NCBI GenBank assembly: GCA_009761415.1 | Contig: QUOL01000016.1 | Span: 620,001-684,000, forward strand | Length of the DNA: 64,000 bases | DNA from: Sarcomyxa edulis | Taxonomy: Eukaryota; Basidiomycota; Agaricomycetes; Agaricales; Mycenaceae | Direction of reading: 5' to 3' | Shown: one piece after another, positions 45,830 through 60,498 of the stretch | How positions within the stretch are numbered: the stretch's first letter is position 1 | How the letters are laid out: each line of letters begins with the position of its first letter | Program-made: the position numbers and the translations under genes | Notes under the pieces: model-generated | Told to the model about the DNA's origin: nothing | Seen by the model: the letters and a program-made list of their open reading frames with translations, nothing else | Database searches by the model: none

Positions 45830-48693
45830 CTATTCCATCGCATGCGTTAGAGGATCCACGCAAATCACCCCATCCCGCTCGCTCCACGGGTATCCCCACC
45901 GGTGGACCCATTCACGCACACCTGTGGCCAACCGCGCTCGAGATGCTCCTCGAGCTACATCTTGTGTTCCCACATGTTTTTCTTCCCCGACAACAAGATA
46001 CGCTGGAAATCATATCAGTTAGCGCACTGCATTGTATGGAGCTACGAGGAATGACTCACCCAATCCATAGAAATGTTCGCGCTCAAGCTGTCAACTCATT
46101 AGCGAACGCACATCAGCACAACATTTATATCACGTACTCCGAGTAAAAACTCTTCAAGAACCTCGGTCGCTTCATTGGCATGCAGCCCGTGCAGGTCAAG
46201 CATACTTTCCGTTCTTTCCTCTGGCGTACCATTTCCAGCTACGTCCTTGCTGGCGATCCCAAGGCAGACCCCCAGATTGGCACCGCAGAACTTGCCTCTG
46301 GCAGTTCTGTCCCCGGGGTCGTCTGACCAACTAGCATCTCTGGCTTTTACGGCCTGTTCTGCTATCTTAGCGCGTTCTCGCACAAGTTGACCAGCAGCTT
46401 CGACCATCTGAGTGGCCATCCTCCCGTTCATATCATGACCTTCTCTACTGAATCTTTTTGCGGCGGCTCCATCTCCACGTCTCCAGGCATCTGCCGCACG
46501 AGACAAGCAGGCGTTACGCGCAGCCCCGAGTCGCAAAGCGCGCTCTCGGTAGTCCATGTACAGCTTATTGATGGCAGCTCCAGTGGGCAACGTTGGCAAT
46601 AACGCAGGAGCGCGCAGTTTGAGACGTGGTGAAGGTCTCGGGGCCACAATGGCTGAGCGATGATATAATGAATCAGCCTGATAACCCAATGCTTCTCGAC
46701 GAGCAGCAAGCGTCTGATCGTCATTTTGTGAAGATTGTGGACCAGGGGCTACAGGCTTCTTCACGGCGGCGGCGAACCTAGTTCTGCCTGGATCATGATA
46801 CTGCCCGTAACCACCTCGTCCTCCTTTTCCATTGTCAAAGCCAAGAGCAGGAAATTCATCCGGAGGAGGGCTGTGGACCTGCGGCATCATGGGACCCATG
46901 ACTGGTCCAAGATTCACTCTGGACATGGCTATGTTTAGAGTGGACAGATCTACATTGGGAGGCAAGTGGTGTAAGAATTCGCAGGATTCCTGCTTTGCGC
47001 ATGTCCCGCGTAGCCAGAAACGACATAAAGCACGTTCGAGATCGTGACTAAATGTTTGATCAGCATTTTGGCCGAGGCGAGAGAAACTTTGGAACCTACC
47101 TAAATCGACAGTCTGCGCGAAGGCATTCTCCTGCTACAAAATAGCGGCAGACCCGATTGCCCCCTTGGACAGGTCGTCCGTTCACATACCTAGGTGCCGA
47201 GCGACCAGGTGGAGGGCTGACATTTTGATATCCAGCGCGACCACCACCGCGGACCATCCCTGGACCATGGGCTTGCCCGTCGCGTCCGACAAGCGTCATT
47301 CTTGCGCCTTGTGGCTGTATCCTGGTCTGATTTGGAGTTGGTAATGCTCGATCAACTAGCCATGCCATAGCTCGGTCAAAATCGTAGCCATTGGCAGCAA
47401 GAGCATCTTCAAGCTCCGACGGTGCAAGGGTTGACCCGAACACAGAGCTGAGGACGTCAAAGGGTGTCATGCCATCGGTCAACATAGCAGCAGCTTCGGC
47501 TTCCATTTCAGCGGTATCTTGTTCAGGTGGGGACGGACCGGATGAATCCGACTCGACGTAGGAGTTTTGAAATTGACCTTGGTCCATGTACCGACGATCT
47601 TCTGGCGAATTGGAGGAGTTCGATGAATTTGACCATTGTGGGTCATACTCTGCGGAATGATAAGAGCGCGGCACTTCTTTAGGTTCTGTTGCAAAGGGGT
47701 TAAATTGATCGTCCTCGTCAATATCATCGTCAGGGCGGAGAGGAGAGCGCAAAGACGAGCTGGGTGTCATTGCTCGAGGGATAAAGGTCTGTTCAGGGAC
47801 CAGAGGAGCAGCGATGGCAAGATTGGAAGTCGCTCGAGGTGAATTATGAGCCCATAAATCCGGAGATGGCGTTTCTGCGCGCATGCCAGCCGGAGAAGAA
47901 GCGGCAGAAAGGGGACGTTGTATAGGCTTGAATTCGTTTGCTTTTGCGTTCAAAAGACGTGGCGAGGATAAGGGAGATGCCGGGAGACTCGCAGTGAATT
48001 GAGCATGAGCGTAAGTAGCTTGCACATGCGCAAGGACCGGAGATGAAGTAGGCGAATAGTCCGATCTAGCAGTCATATACGAACTGGGCTGGTTTGTACC
48101 TGTCGCGAGGGGAGAGGTTACGGGAGTATGAGGTCGGCGAAAAATGAGTGCAAGAGGAGACGGAGGTGCAGAATTGGGGGTGTCAGGTCTAGCTGGGTAT
48201 AAACGAGTCGAGTTAGTCGAAGTTCTAGAAGATGGTCGTGATATGGGACGACGAGTTGGGGTGAGGAAGAGGAACGGCACGCCGGCAACATCGTCTCTGT
48301 GCTTGTGCATGAGGTCCAGCACATTCTGCTCAAGCTGTAGCAATGGTTGTAATCAACATCAAGGCTATTGCAAGCGACTGAATCTATACTTACTGAATCC
48401 TCATCCATAGGATAGGTTTCTTTGAGCAAGTCTTTAAGCTCTTCGGCGTGTTCGTGGTCGAGCAAAGCGACAACTTTATTCACAAACGAGTTGCTCACTC
48501 GTGGAGCATCATCTCCCTCTACATCGCTGTCGCAACTGTCGACTCTCGAGTCAAAGCGAGTGTCCAATGGCTTGTGTTGCCTTGCGATTAATGAGAGCTG
48601 CGCGCGAGTGTGGGGAAAGCGCGGGGCTAAATCATTTATCGAGCCCGAGTCTGAGACATTACCAGAGTCGAAACCTGATACTGAGAGAGACAT
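45830..48693 (-). CDS. CUE-like, CCCH zinc finger and Smr-domain protein
   Basis: Probable RNA-surveillance or RNA-cleavage protein: Smr domains act as nucleases or RNA binders, and CUE-Smr proteins such as yeast Cue2 cut mRNA at stalled ribosomes (family knowledge; role here inferred). The N-terminus from 48693 (MSLSVSGFDSGNVSDSGS) carries a helical block (VNKVVALLDHEHAEELKDLL). A long Ser/Pro-rich region follows, then a UBA/CUE-like helix set (SSVFGSTLAPSELEDALAAN, YDFDRAMAWLVDR). Two CCCH fingers come next (CRYFVAGECLRADCRF plus spliced SHD; CRFWLRGTCAKQESCEFLHH). A DUF1771-type segment (YRERALRLGAARNACLSRAA) precedes the Smr domain: MLDLHGLHANEATEVLEEFL, spliced to GLEREHFYGLAYLVVGEEKH and VREWVHRWGYPWSERDGVIC. 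The stop is at 45830-45832. The Smr end lies on two small exons (45830-46042 approx. and 46059-46086 approx.) that long-frame scans miss. It starts 184 bp from the TSR4 stop. Confidence 0.85.
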
Positions 48694-48877
48694 CTAGCTG
48701 GAGTAAAAACGAGAGTAAAAAGCAAGTAAAAGTACAAGAAGGAGGATGGTATCTTGTCGGAATTCGAAAGAAGACGACCCTGGATAAGCGAGGTTCTACT
48801 CACGCCCGCCCGCAATAAGCTCGTTCCAGGCATGCTCATTTATTCTCCCTACTTTTATCAAAGTTTTTTTTATTTTT

Positions 48878-50436
48878 CTAAACATCCCACTGTGTCAACA
48901 CATACTCTTCTCGCCAGCATTCCCGCCCTTCAAAATCCCCATCCTCGCTAACGCAACAATCTTTCGAACATGAAAAAATCAGACTAGTACCCCATTCCAT
49001 CCCAACCTTTTCTTTAAGCGCTTGCTCAACGACCTTCCGTCTCTCTTCGTCGCTTAGTTTCTTTACCTTGTCATCTTCTGTCACCCTCAGAATATTGATC
49101 AGGTTTGGCATGAGCTGACACTCGAAGACACGGGTCGATTTGCAGAACGTGCAGCTTGGAATGGCAGAAGAGTCGTAGACGCGCTTTTGGGCATGCACGA
49201 CCTTGAAATCTGGTTTTGTCACTGGAAGAGGCGGTGAAGGCGGCTTGGGGAAAAGACTGTCAAATACTTTATCCGATGCGAAGGGAAGTGGGACCCCCTT
49301 CAGATCGTAGCTGCAGCCAGTGTCAGAAGAGAAAGAATTATCGTGCAGCGAGATTCGACTCACCGAACACATTGTTCACCCTCATATCCCACTCGTTGAG
49401 TGAATCGTTCGAACACCTCGTCAACATTCATGGAGTTCTCATACCCTTCAAATGCCCAACTGAAATCTTTGCTTCCCTTGCGATCACCTTCATTTGGGTC
49501 TTCAACATGAGTGTCTGCCGGCAATTTACTCTTTGGTGGCGGCAGGACATATTCCGACGACGTTGAAAGATATAATGGCGGATAAGATGGCGCAGACACC
49601 CACGGTGACTCTTCGAGAGTCGTGGACGCCATGGCAGTCAGAAGCGATTCCTCAGAGGACGCACCAGAGTCACTTTCTGTGTCACTCGCCTCAAGCTCTT
49701 GCTCTTGCTGAGGAGCAGGAGCTGGTGCATTACCGAATATCTGCGCACCCAATCCGAACGGGTTTGAAGCGCTATTGACTTGTAACTATCGACGGCCATC
49801 AGAATGAGATATGATATACAGCATGAGAAACCCTACCGCGAAGGGATTTGGTTGCGAAGCTTGTTTTTTGCGCTGCGCGTCTGCCTCCGCTTTAGCTTGC
49901 TCTCGTTCTCGTCTTCGTGCAAGTTTTTTCTCCAATTTTGCGGCATACTTGTCATTGTATCGAAGGCCTCTCCAGGCACGCACACTGTCCGTGAATCCAT
50001 CAGCACTCGGCATCCCGATGGATTTGCAAAGATCACACCCACTCGACTTACCTCCCCTGTTTCCCTTGACAAGCGCCCTTTGCACATCCCCATATATAGA
50101 GAGCGCGATCCATTGGGCTATCTTCAAAGGGGCACCACATCTGGACCAACAGCTCCATGGGTTGGAAACATGATTTGCAATGAGAGGAAGAGAAAGGCGG
50201 TTCATTTGACGGAAGGAACGCCTGGACGAATTGAAATTACATTCGATAGGCAAACGGTACATGTGCAAGAAGAATAATCGTACTGGATGCCCTCCGATTC
50301 GGGATACAGCAGCATCAGTCAGGTCCGATGCTGTGGTTATGGGACCATCAGGAACACCTAGTAGCACCGACGTCTCGACCTCTGATAAAACCTCATCATC
50401 CGAATCTGACCAATCGTCTTGTACGAGTGGTGCCAT
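48878..50436 (-). CDS. TSR4: TSR4 / PDCD2-like ribosome-assembly chaperone
   Basis: TSR4 is a cytoplasmic chaperone for ribosomal protein uS5 (Rps2) and is needed for 20S pre-rRNA processing. The N-terminus MAPLVQDDWSDSDDEVLSEV leads to TSVLLGVPDGPI and VSRIGGHP. An intron near 50200-50284 joins to AFLPSNEPPFSSSHCKSCFQ, the Cys-rich PDCD2 block, followed by YIWGCAKGACQGKQG and SVRAWRGLRYN. A Lys/Arg/Glu-rich helix follows (KLEKKLARRREREQAKAEAD). The C-terminal PDCD2_C domain contains FERFTQRVGYEGEQCVRY, PSCTFCKSTRVFECQLMPNL and VGMEWGTSLIFSCSKDCC, and the protein ends YVLTQWDV. All hallmark Cys pairs are present. It is the first of three same-strand genes between the two inverted transcription-factor copies, and is divergent from copy B. 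Confidence 0.92.
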
Positions 50437-50870
50437 GTTAAGATACCTATGTGAAACAGGAGGATATTAGCAACCTGATATTTGAGAAACGGAAAGAGAA
50501 TGGCGAAAGGAAGATCAGGAAAGCATGAATGGTATAATTTGATTGGGTCGTCATGTGTAACCGAGAAGAAAAAACTTCGACGCAGTCAAGTTCAGACTCG
50601 TCATCTAAAATTGTCTCATCTTGAGAGAAAAAAGGAAAGAGGAAAGAGGATTCACCTAGAAAGTTGTGTTGAGGAGGAGGAATCAAAGTTTCGAAATTTT
50701 ATATGAGCTTCTGTCCACAACAGGTCTAAATAAGATCACGTGCCAATGCCGATCTCCGAAGAAGCGGCATCGTTTAGTCTCCGACTCCGAGACGACCGTC
50801 TTTGCTCTTGAAGCACCGCGACTGTTGCTGATCTCTTGAACTTACCCCGATCTTAGTACGCTTCACCTGC
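50437..50870. promoter_or_regulatory. Shared divergent promoter region, TSR4 / transcription factor copy B
   Basis: 434 bp between the TSR4 ATG and the copy B ATG. The TSR4 side is A/G-rich on the + strand (50490-50690, runs of gaaag and ggaaag), that is, C/T-rich on its own coding strand, as in fungal promoters. I see no clear TATA box and no gene. Confidence 0.6.
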
Positions 50871-53800
50871 ATGGCTTCTTCGTCTTTTAGAAACAAAGAC
50901 GACTCCGACAATACCCCTCTCGTAGCAAGACACAAACGAAGATCTCAAGCTCTATCCTGTGCCGAGTGTCGAAGGTATACGCTTGTTCTCGTCTCGATAG
51001 CATCATCCTGACTCTAGTTTTATCAGGTTGAAACTAAAGTAATATCAGCTTATCATTCCATGTCCTTTTGATAGCTGAAGCTATCTCAAACATTAGGTGC
51101 AGTCGCGTCTTTCGTGAGTTGTTGTACCTAACATCGGTCCACTAGAAGGATAACTCACACTCTGTTCATCAGCCTGCAGGTGACTACATTTCCATTTTGA
51201 TTTGATTAGAGCATGCTGAATAGGACTCTAGTAATTGCGTCAAGAAAGGGTGCTCCGCTATTTGTCCCGATGGTGAGCGTGTTCAACATCACCGGCATTG
51301 CTCGATATTTACATCTCGGTTCAAGGCTCTCTCACGACTGGGAAGGGAAACAGGCAAGAAGAAACCTCACGACAACAAACTCGGCTATTGACCTTTTCCA
51401 ACGCAGATTTGTGCTAGCGAATACTGAGGACCTGCATGATAAGATTGGACAACTGTCGAATCGCGTGCGAGCTCTAGAGGATGCCCTGGCAGAAGTACAC
51501 GCGTCGGTCTCGCACGACTCACACCCTTTACTCACCGAAGAGCTTTTACGGATCAAACATCCATTAGAACGGGAAAGACCCAATGACGCCCCTCTGAAGG
51601 AAGAACAAGCCGAAGTCAGTGACCCCCTAGACTCCATGGGTTCCTTGTGAGTGGCCTCGTTAAGAGTTACTTTGGTCTACATCTCATGCTTCTCAGAGCT
51701 ATTTCTGAGAAAGGACGGTCGACTTTCTTTGGGCAGACAGCAAATTCATGGGTACGAAAGCACAGCGCCTGACATCTGAACTAACATACTCATTGCGATT
51801 GTGATAGTATCTACTCAAGGTAACTCGGTTTTTCGGATGATTGTCGCCATGCTCACCTTCCGTTTCAGAACGAAGAAGGATCCGAAGAAGAAGAAACCGC
51901 GCGTTTGGAATTTCCACTCCCATCCGATGTTCCGTGGCTCAACTACGCATTCCCATTTACTCCCTCTATTGCCAAGACTGCAGAGGGAGTGCGAGGCTCG
52001 ATAATCAGCCTCCTTCCGACAGCCTCAATAGCTCGCAGGTTCATTGGAATCTATTACCGACATGCCGGTTGGATGTGAGTAATCCGGCAGACTATATACG
52101 TTTCATCTGATATGTACCTATCTAGGTATACCCCCATCACCGAAGCCGATTTTTACGACACTGTCTTTGTGCCCGTCTATGACCCAAATGGGACACACGA
52201 GGGTACTGTTGCTTCGCACAGCCTCGCAATCCTATACATGGTTCTGGCTCTTGGCACCCTTATGGACCTCGACCGCCCTTCACATTCCTCGGAGGCGACA
52301 CACTATTATCAGCTGGCCCGTGCGGCACTGTCTCTAGACTCCGTCTTCGAAGAGCAGACCATAACGGGGATACAAGCGTTGGTAAGTCGTGTGGCGTTTT
52401 CTCGTAACGTATCTTACTTATCGCCTTTCAAGTTGCTGATGTGTCATTTCATGTTCCTAAACAACATCGAAGGACCCCGTTGGGCTATAATGGGTCTCGT
52501 TGTAAAACTGGCACATAGCGTAAGTACAATGTTTGGCTTTTAGTTTTACTGACCGCCCAATGACTATGAATATGCTAGGTCGGGCTACGTAAGGCGTCTG
52601 AATTTTCAAGATAATTCTGATTCTGACCTGTTTCGTCAAGATCGCGATAGCAATATATGGAATCTTAGTCCAGAAGAGACGCATAAACGTCGGAGTCTCA
52701 TGTGGGAGATATACACCTATGACTCATGGCAGGTCAGTAGACTGTCTTCATTTTCGCTTGAGAGACTGTAAGCGATTTCTCTAGAGCCTGACATTTGGAA
52801 GACCACCCTCGTTTGCGCTGGCTCATATTGACTGCAAAATGGCCCACGAAACGACCCGAAATGCCTCAGGCGAAATTGAAATGAGCTGTACGCCTACCAG
52901 CTTCATCGTGAGGTTTTCTCTAACGTGTCCGCTTGCATCTTATTAGTTGCCGCTTGGAAACACAGATTCTGTTCGCAATGCCTGAGCGTTGTCCATGATC
53001 AAGCATTTGGTGCTCGAACTCCAAATTATAAAACTCTGCAGGAGCTGGATAAAAAGGTCCGAATGTTTTATGTTCCGCCATCTCTCCAAGTCCCGGGATT
53101 TGGAGGGGCCAAGATAGGCGTTGACTTAGATCAACCGACGATAGAATTGACTATGCAGCGATACATCGCTTTCGCTATCAGGGAAATCAGTCAGCATCGT
53201 CTCCAACCAAGCTTTTTGACAGCGCACTAATCGATTTCACTCCAGCTTTGTTCTATATGCACCGTGGCTTTTTTGCGAAAGCATTAGAAGAACAGCCCGT
53301 TGATCCTATGGGTAGCAAGTATGCACCGTCGGTCCTGGCGGCATACGGAAGCGCGTGCTCTTTCGTTGGGCTTGTGGAGGTACAGTCGTAAACATATCCA
53401 AGATTCTTTCCTCTCTTACGCTTTTACAGTCATTATTCAAACAACAACCAGGGCTCACTGAGCGAATGTGGTTCTTGTTTACACACGTATTCTCCTGTGC
53501 GGTGAGTCGTGAAAGGCCACCTATCCCACAGCATTCGTATATTGAGCCTCTGAACAATAGATTGTACTCGGCTCTATTGCTGTGAAGTCTCAAATGGCTC
53601 TCGCTCCGTCTGCCCTCTCACACCTCGAGTCTGCACATAACTTGTTCAGTCAAGTGTCCCAGAACCCTCGAGCTGCCAAAGTTTTAGTACGTGTCAACCA
53701 CTAAACAAACTGGAAGTCTCTTCTAACGGCAGATCTTTAGCCCATTTTACAAAAACTGAAGGAGCGTGCACATTCTGCCTTGTCTCATTCTAGCCCACAA

Positions 53801-54307
53801 GGCAATGTGGAAACAACAAGATCTTCTTTCTTTAGCCCGAGCGTCAAGAGCGAAGCTGACGAACTCTCTACCCTCGGGGGTATGACACGGTTAGTGTCCC
53901 GTAGAACATCATCCTCGCCTTCTACGCCATCACATGCTGGCTCAAGCCCTTTATCACAACCAGCTTTGACGCCACCTCCACCTCCACCAGAAGATCGTGT
54001 TTCAAGTCCCATTGCAGAACCTCCAATAACATGGCAAGATTACGGCGATATCCAGAATTTCGAATTTTCGCCTTACGATGGATCCATGTCACAGAATATG
54101 CCACAACATTATGGGGGTATGGGGGCCAGTCACCTGCAGTCGATGGAGGTGATGCCTCAATATTATGCACCATATCAAGAATTACCTCCTTTCAGCAGAG
54201 GAGGGTATACCCAACCCTCTCTGACACACAGTCTAGGAGACCCCCAAGCTATCCCGGATCTGAATTTCTCATGGCAAAACTTCATGTCTCAGTTCAAACA
54301 GGTATAA
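50871..54307 (+). CDS. Zn2Cys6 transcription factor, fungal-specific TF domain (copy B)
   Basis: Paralogue of the minus-strand gene at 38663-42206. MASSSFRNKDDSDNTPLVAR leads to SCAECR, and the zinc cluster is then assembled from very small exons: 50871-50974, 51027-51038 (12 nt), 51097-51113 (17 nt), 51173-51179 (7 nt) and 51232-51272 (41 nt). Together they give CAECRRLKLKCSRVFPC and SNCVKKGCSAICPDG. After a GC-AG intron (51354-51406) come RFVLANTEDLHDKIGQLSNR, a coiled-coil-like dimer region, and HPLLTEELLRIKHPLERE. The fungal TF domain has YTPITEADFYDTVFVPVYDP, YMVLALGTLMDLDRPSHSSE and YYQLARAALSLDSVFEEQTI. DQAFGARTPNYKTLQELDKK follows, and the C-terminus has ELSTLGGMTRLVSRRTSS, a proline run and NFSWQNFMSQFKQV. 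No frame-breaking change was found, so I treat it as functional. Targets are unknown. Confidence 0.9.
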
Positions 54308-54496
54308 TTATACTTCCCATTGCCCCAGTGTTTTATACGTAAATACCTACGCTCAATACCTCTCGTGAATACTGTATTTTTATCGCTATATCCTACCAGT
54401 GGTCAATTTATAATTTGAATTGCGACTGAGTTGGAAATTCGAGTTCGACAGTCTATTAGTATTCGAGCCTCAACTTAACCTGGACCGCTTCATAGC

Positions 54497-57528
<3,032 letters not shown>

Positions 57529-58772
57529 ACGTAGTCTTGTGCGATGTATTATTTGGTTCCTATCGTTCCATCCGGTTCACAATCGCCAAACTAAGCAGAG
57601 AACTCATACCCGACGTTGTTATACAAAGTCTGGGGATGTCTGGTCGTTTCGTCTCTGAGTGAAGGCAATATAGCATTATGTAGCAGTAAGATAAAGAATT
57701 TCAAGCAAAGGATTACGAATAGATTATTTTTGTGGAGAGTGAGATCTATAGCCCTGAGGTTCGAGTCAAGATCTGCCTATATACGAACTTCCCGTAGAAC
57801 CTCTCTCTTGACGGATGACTATATTTGTCAATAATGTCATTCCTTTTTCATCGTACGCTTAGCGGCATCGGCAAACGAGGCGTGATTCGGTGAATCCAAA
57901 TTTCTTTTCATGGTGTGCCCATGAACGAAAAATGGACAACCGGATTTGGCCCGGATATCGATTATCAGGTTGATGTTGAGCTGTTTGTCGGATGAGAGAT
58001 TTCGAGAGGAACAAAGGAACAAAAGAAGTTCGGTGGCGGAGGAAGATGTGCTAGTATGTCGCCGGCTTGACTGACTCGACGGGAATATCGCATAGGTTGC
58101 AAGCATAGGCGTCAAGATATGAAGGGCAGTTGTAGCCCATAATCGAATGTACGGGCGAGTAGGACTATACTGGAGATTCGAGAAGGCGTCTGGCCAGTCA
58201 TAGCTTCTTGATTGATCGTTTAGCGGCACGTACCACAGACGCGCAAGAACGATTGGGCCCAGTTCGTGTTCGGAAACCACAGCACAGTTCGAAGCGGAGC
58301 TCTCTTATGACTATATGCCATCGGAGAGAGCAGGGTGCAAAAGGGCTGAGGGTGGGGTCACCTAGAATCCACAAATCGAGACAAGCCTCGACATGTCGCT
58401 ATGCAGAAAATCATTTTCGACGGTGGTGGGAGACGAAGAGTTTTGGACGCCTGACGAGTTCTAGAATAAAGACTCGAGCTGGATCAAATGGGGCTCTGGT
58501 CTCTACCTCATTCCTTTTGGTTGAGTTTTTGGTGAGAGGGAAGTCAACGTGCCGTAGTAGTGATTGGTCGACCAGTGTGTTCCAGGGAGTCAGGCCCTGG
58601 GGTAGTAGCACTTGCAACTCATCTGAATAAGGAGAAGCAGAGTGGCACCTACGACTGTCAGCTGGCGGAAGATACGTTGCTGTCTGGTCGTTGGAATAGG
58701 ACATGTCGGCGCAGGTCCACGGAGCACCCTGATCGATCGACGGTCACCGACTTGAAGTTGCGACGCATACAT
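57529..58772. other. Unassigned region between the zinc transporter and the acetyltransferases
   Basis: About 1.2 kb. The minus strand has open stretches at 58411-58704 (97 residues from an ATG, SYSNDQTATYLPPADSRRC) and 57837-58280 (147 residues, ending HASFADAAKRTMKKE). They could be exons of one minus-strand gene, but I recognise no family and could not find a splice chain that joins them convincingly. The plus strand shows no acetyltransferase remnant ahead of copy 1. It also contains the promoter of acetyltransferase copy 1. I would not call a gene here without transcript data. Confidence 0.4.
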
Positions 58773-60211
58773 ATGTCAGACGTTCCGTTATCCTCGTTAT
58801 CCTTGTTCGCTGCTACGCCAGAGCAAGTTTTGGAATCTAGAAAGAGGTCTTTTCATTTCTGGGGAACAAGCTCGGGATGGACTCTAGAGAGTTACCTTTT
58901 ACGCGACGCAACTTGCGATGCGTTCGAAGCTGCTAGAGATGGCAAGTTGATCACTTGGTATGCCCAATATCCTTCATTGTGAATTTGTCATCGAAAACTC
59001 ACTAGAGTTCGAGGGTGTTGGCCCCAAGAGATGACCCTACCACCTTAGACTTTGCATGTTCGTGCAAAACGTAGGTTCTAGACTCTGAAGTTTTAGGTTC
59101 AGAGACGACAATTGGCTAATTCACTGTTCAAAGATATCGTCGTAAAGGACTGGTTCTTCAGCGTCTCAGAACAAACTCTAATACGATTCAGAGACCGGAT
59201 GTCGAAGAAGTGACATGTTACGGTATCGCGACTGTCTACACTGCACCCTCCAAGCGGGGCCATGGATATGCTCGACATATGATGCGTCTGCTGCACTGGG
59301 CAATCGCGCCCGACAGTGCTTTTACAGCGCCTTTCCCGGAGGAATCGTGGGGTGCACCTCCCTCAAAAGTGGATGAAGCCCATTACGCCCGATTTTCGTC
59401 ACTTTGGAGTGATGTTGGCCGCAACTTCTACGAATCTTGTGGACCATCACCTACGGTGCATAATGGAGGATGGGTAGTCCGAGATGTACAATCGACGGTG
59501 TGGCGCGTCGAGACAGGTGGATCTGCACAGGCCAAGGAAGATTACGATGAATGGCAGTGGTTAGACAAAACTGGCGTGGAGAGGATCTGGAAGGAGGAAG
59601 CAGAGGAGATCAAGAAAGATGTACTGTTGGCCTGGGACTCTCTGACGCTCGGGAAAGTATTGTTCACTTATCTGCCGCATGAGGGTACAGGTGCATTTCT
59701 ATATCAGAGGAACACATTGGCTGTAGAAAAGGTATTTGTTCGATTCTCATCAAGTCGAGTAGGTGATTCTGAATTTGAAGACTATGCGACAGGTGACACC
59801 TCCTGTCGAGACCTTTGGTGTTGTAAGCCGAGCGGACAGAAGATTGTTTGCTACTTGGGCTATGGATATACGGCCGCCATCGCCCCCGACATTGATTATC
59901 ACGCGGATTCGGGCAACGCCAACCACATTTGAGGCCCTCCTGGAGAAGGTCACGGAGTCAGCTAGAATACATGGTATGAACCGAGTGGAAGTGTGGAATT
60001 TGGACAAGTCACTCGCGAAATTGGCAACCAAACTTGGTGGCCAAACGGCCCCTCTTCGAGAACATCTCGCGTCATTTAAATGGTATGGGGCAGAGGTGGC
60101 AGAAGACATCGTCTGGGTATTCAACGAGAAGTGCGTTGGTTTGATTGCTATCATCGAGGTTGAGTTTTCCAACGTTTACACGGTCAATGCTGTAGGTTCT
60201 GCTGGTGTTAG
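58773..60211 (+). CDS. LYC1-like N-acetyltransferase (GNAT), tandem copy 1
   Basis: Related to fungal LYC1 lysine N6-acetyltransferase, the first step of one lysine breakdown route (family knowledge; substrate here inferred). Five exons (58773-58957, 59014-59070, 59134-59731, 59793-60130, 60196-60211) give 397 residues. MSDVPLSSLSLFAATPEQ begins exon 1 and KLITW ends it. VLAPRDDPTTLDFACSCKT follows, joined to YRRKGLVLQRL. VEEVTCYGIATVYTAPSKRG leads to HGYARHMMRLLHWAIAPDS, where R-G-H-G-Y-A fits the GNAT acetyl-CoA loop. Later parts are FSSLWSDVGRNFYESCG, FLYQRNTLAVEK, an intron (59732-59792), VTPPVETFGVVSRADRR and WAMDIRPPSPPTLIITRIRA. The end is ASFKWYG, DIVWVFNEKFCWC. The last exon is only 16 nt. 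Exon lengths sum to exactly the same total (1194 nt) as copy 2, which supports both models. Confidence 0.85.
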
Positions 60212-60498
60212 GATCTAGGGACAGGTATGTGGATATACTCTTTTTACTCAGTCTTCGGAACATATGAAAATAAAATTGCTCTGGAATTGCATGCCATCCT
60301 TGAAAGTTGTACTAACAGTTCCAGTGATGCACTTCCTGAAGGTCAGAGGTTGGTTAGAGGAACTGATCACTTAGGATTGAGAGATTGAGATGATCGTCAT
60401 TCAACAACCTTCTTGAACGACCCAGTGCCATTTGCACCCATTCGACTCGCAGTTGCACTTTCTCTGCCCTATTCAAGAGGTATCTGCCTGAGACCACA

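Noticed and set aside
49804..50277. Plus-strand frames of 157 and 120 residues
   Set aside because: Antisense to TSR4, which has clear PDCD2 motifs on the minus strand.
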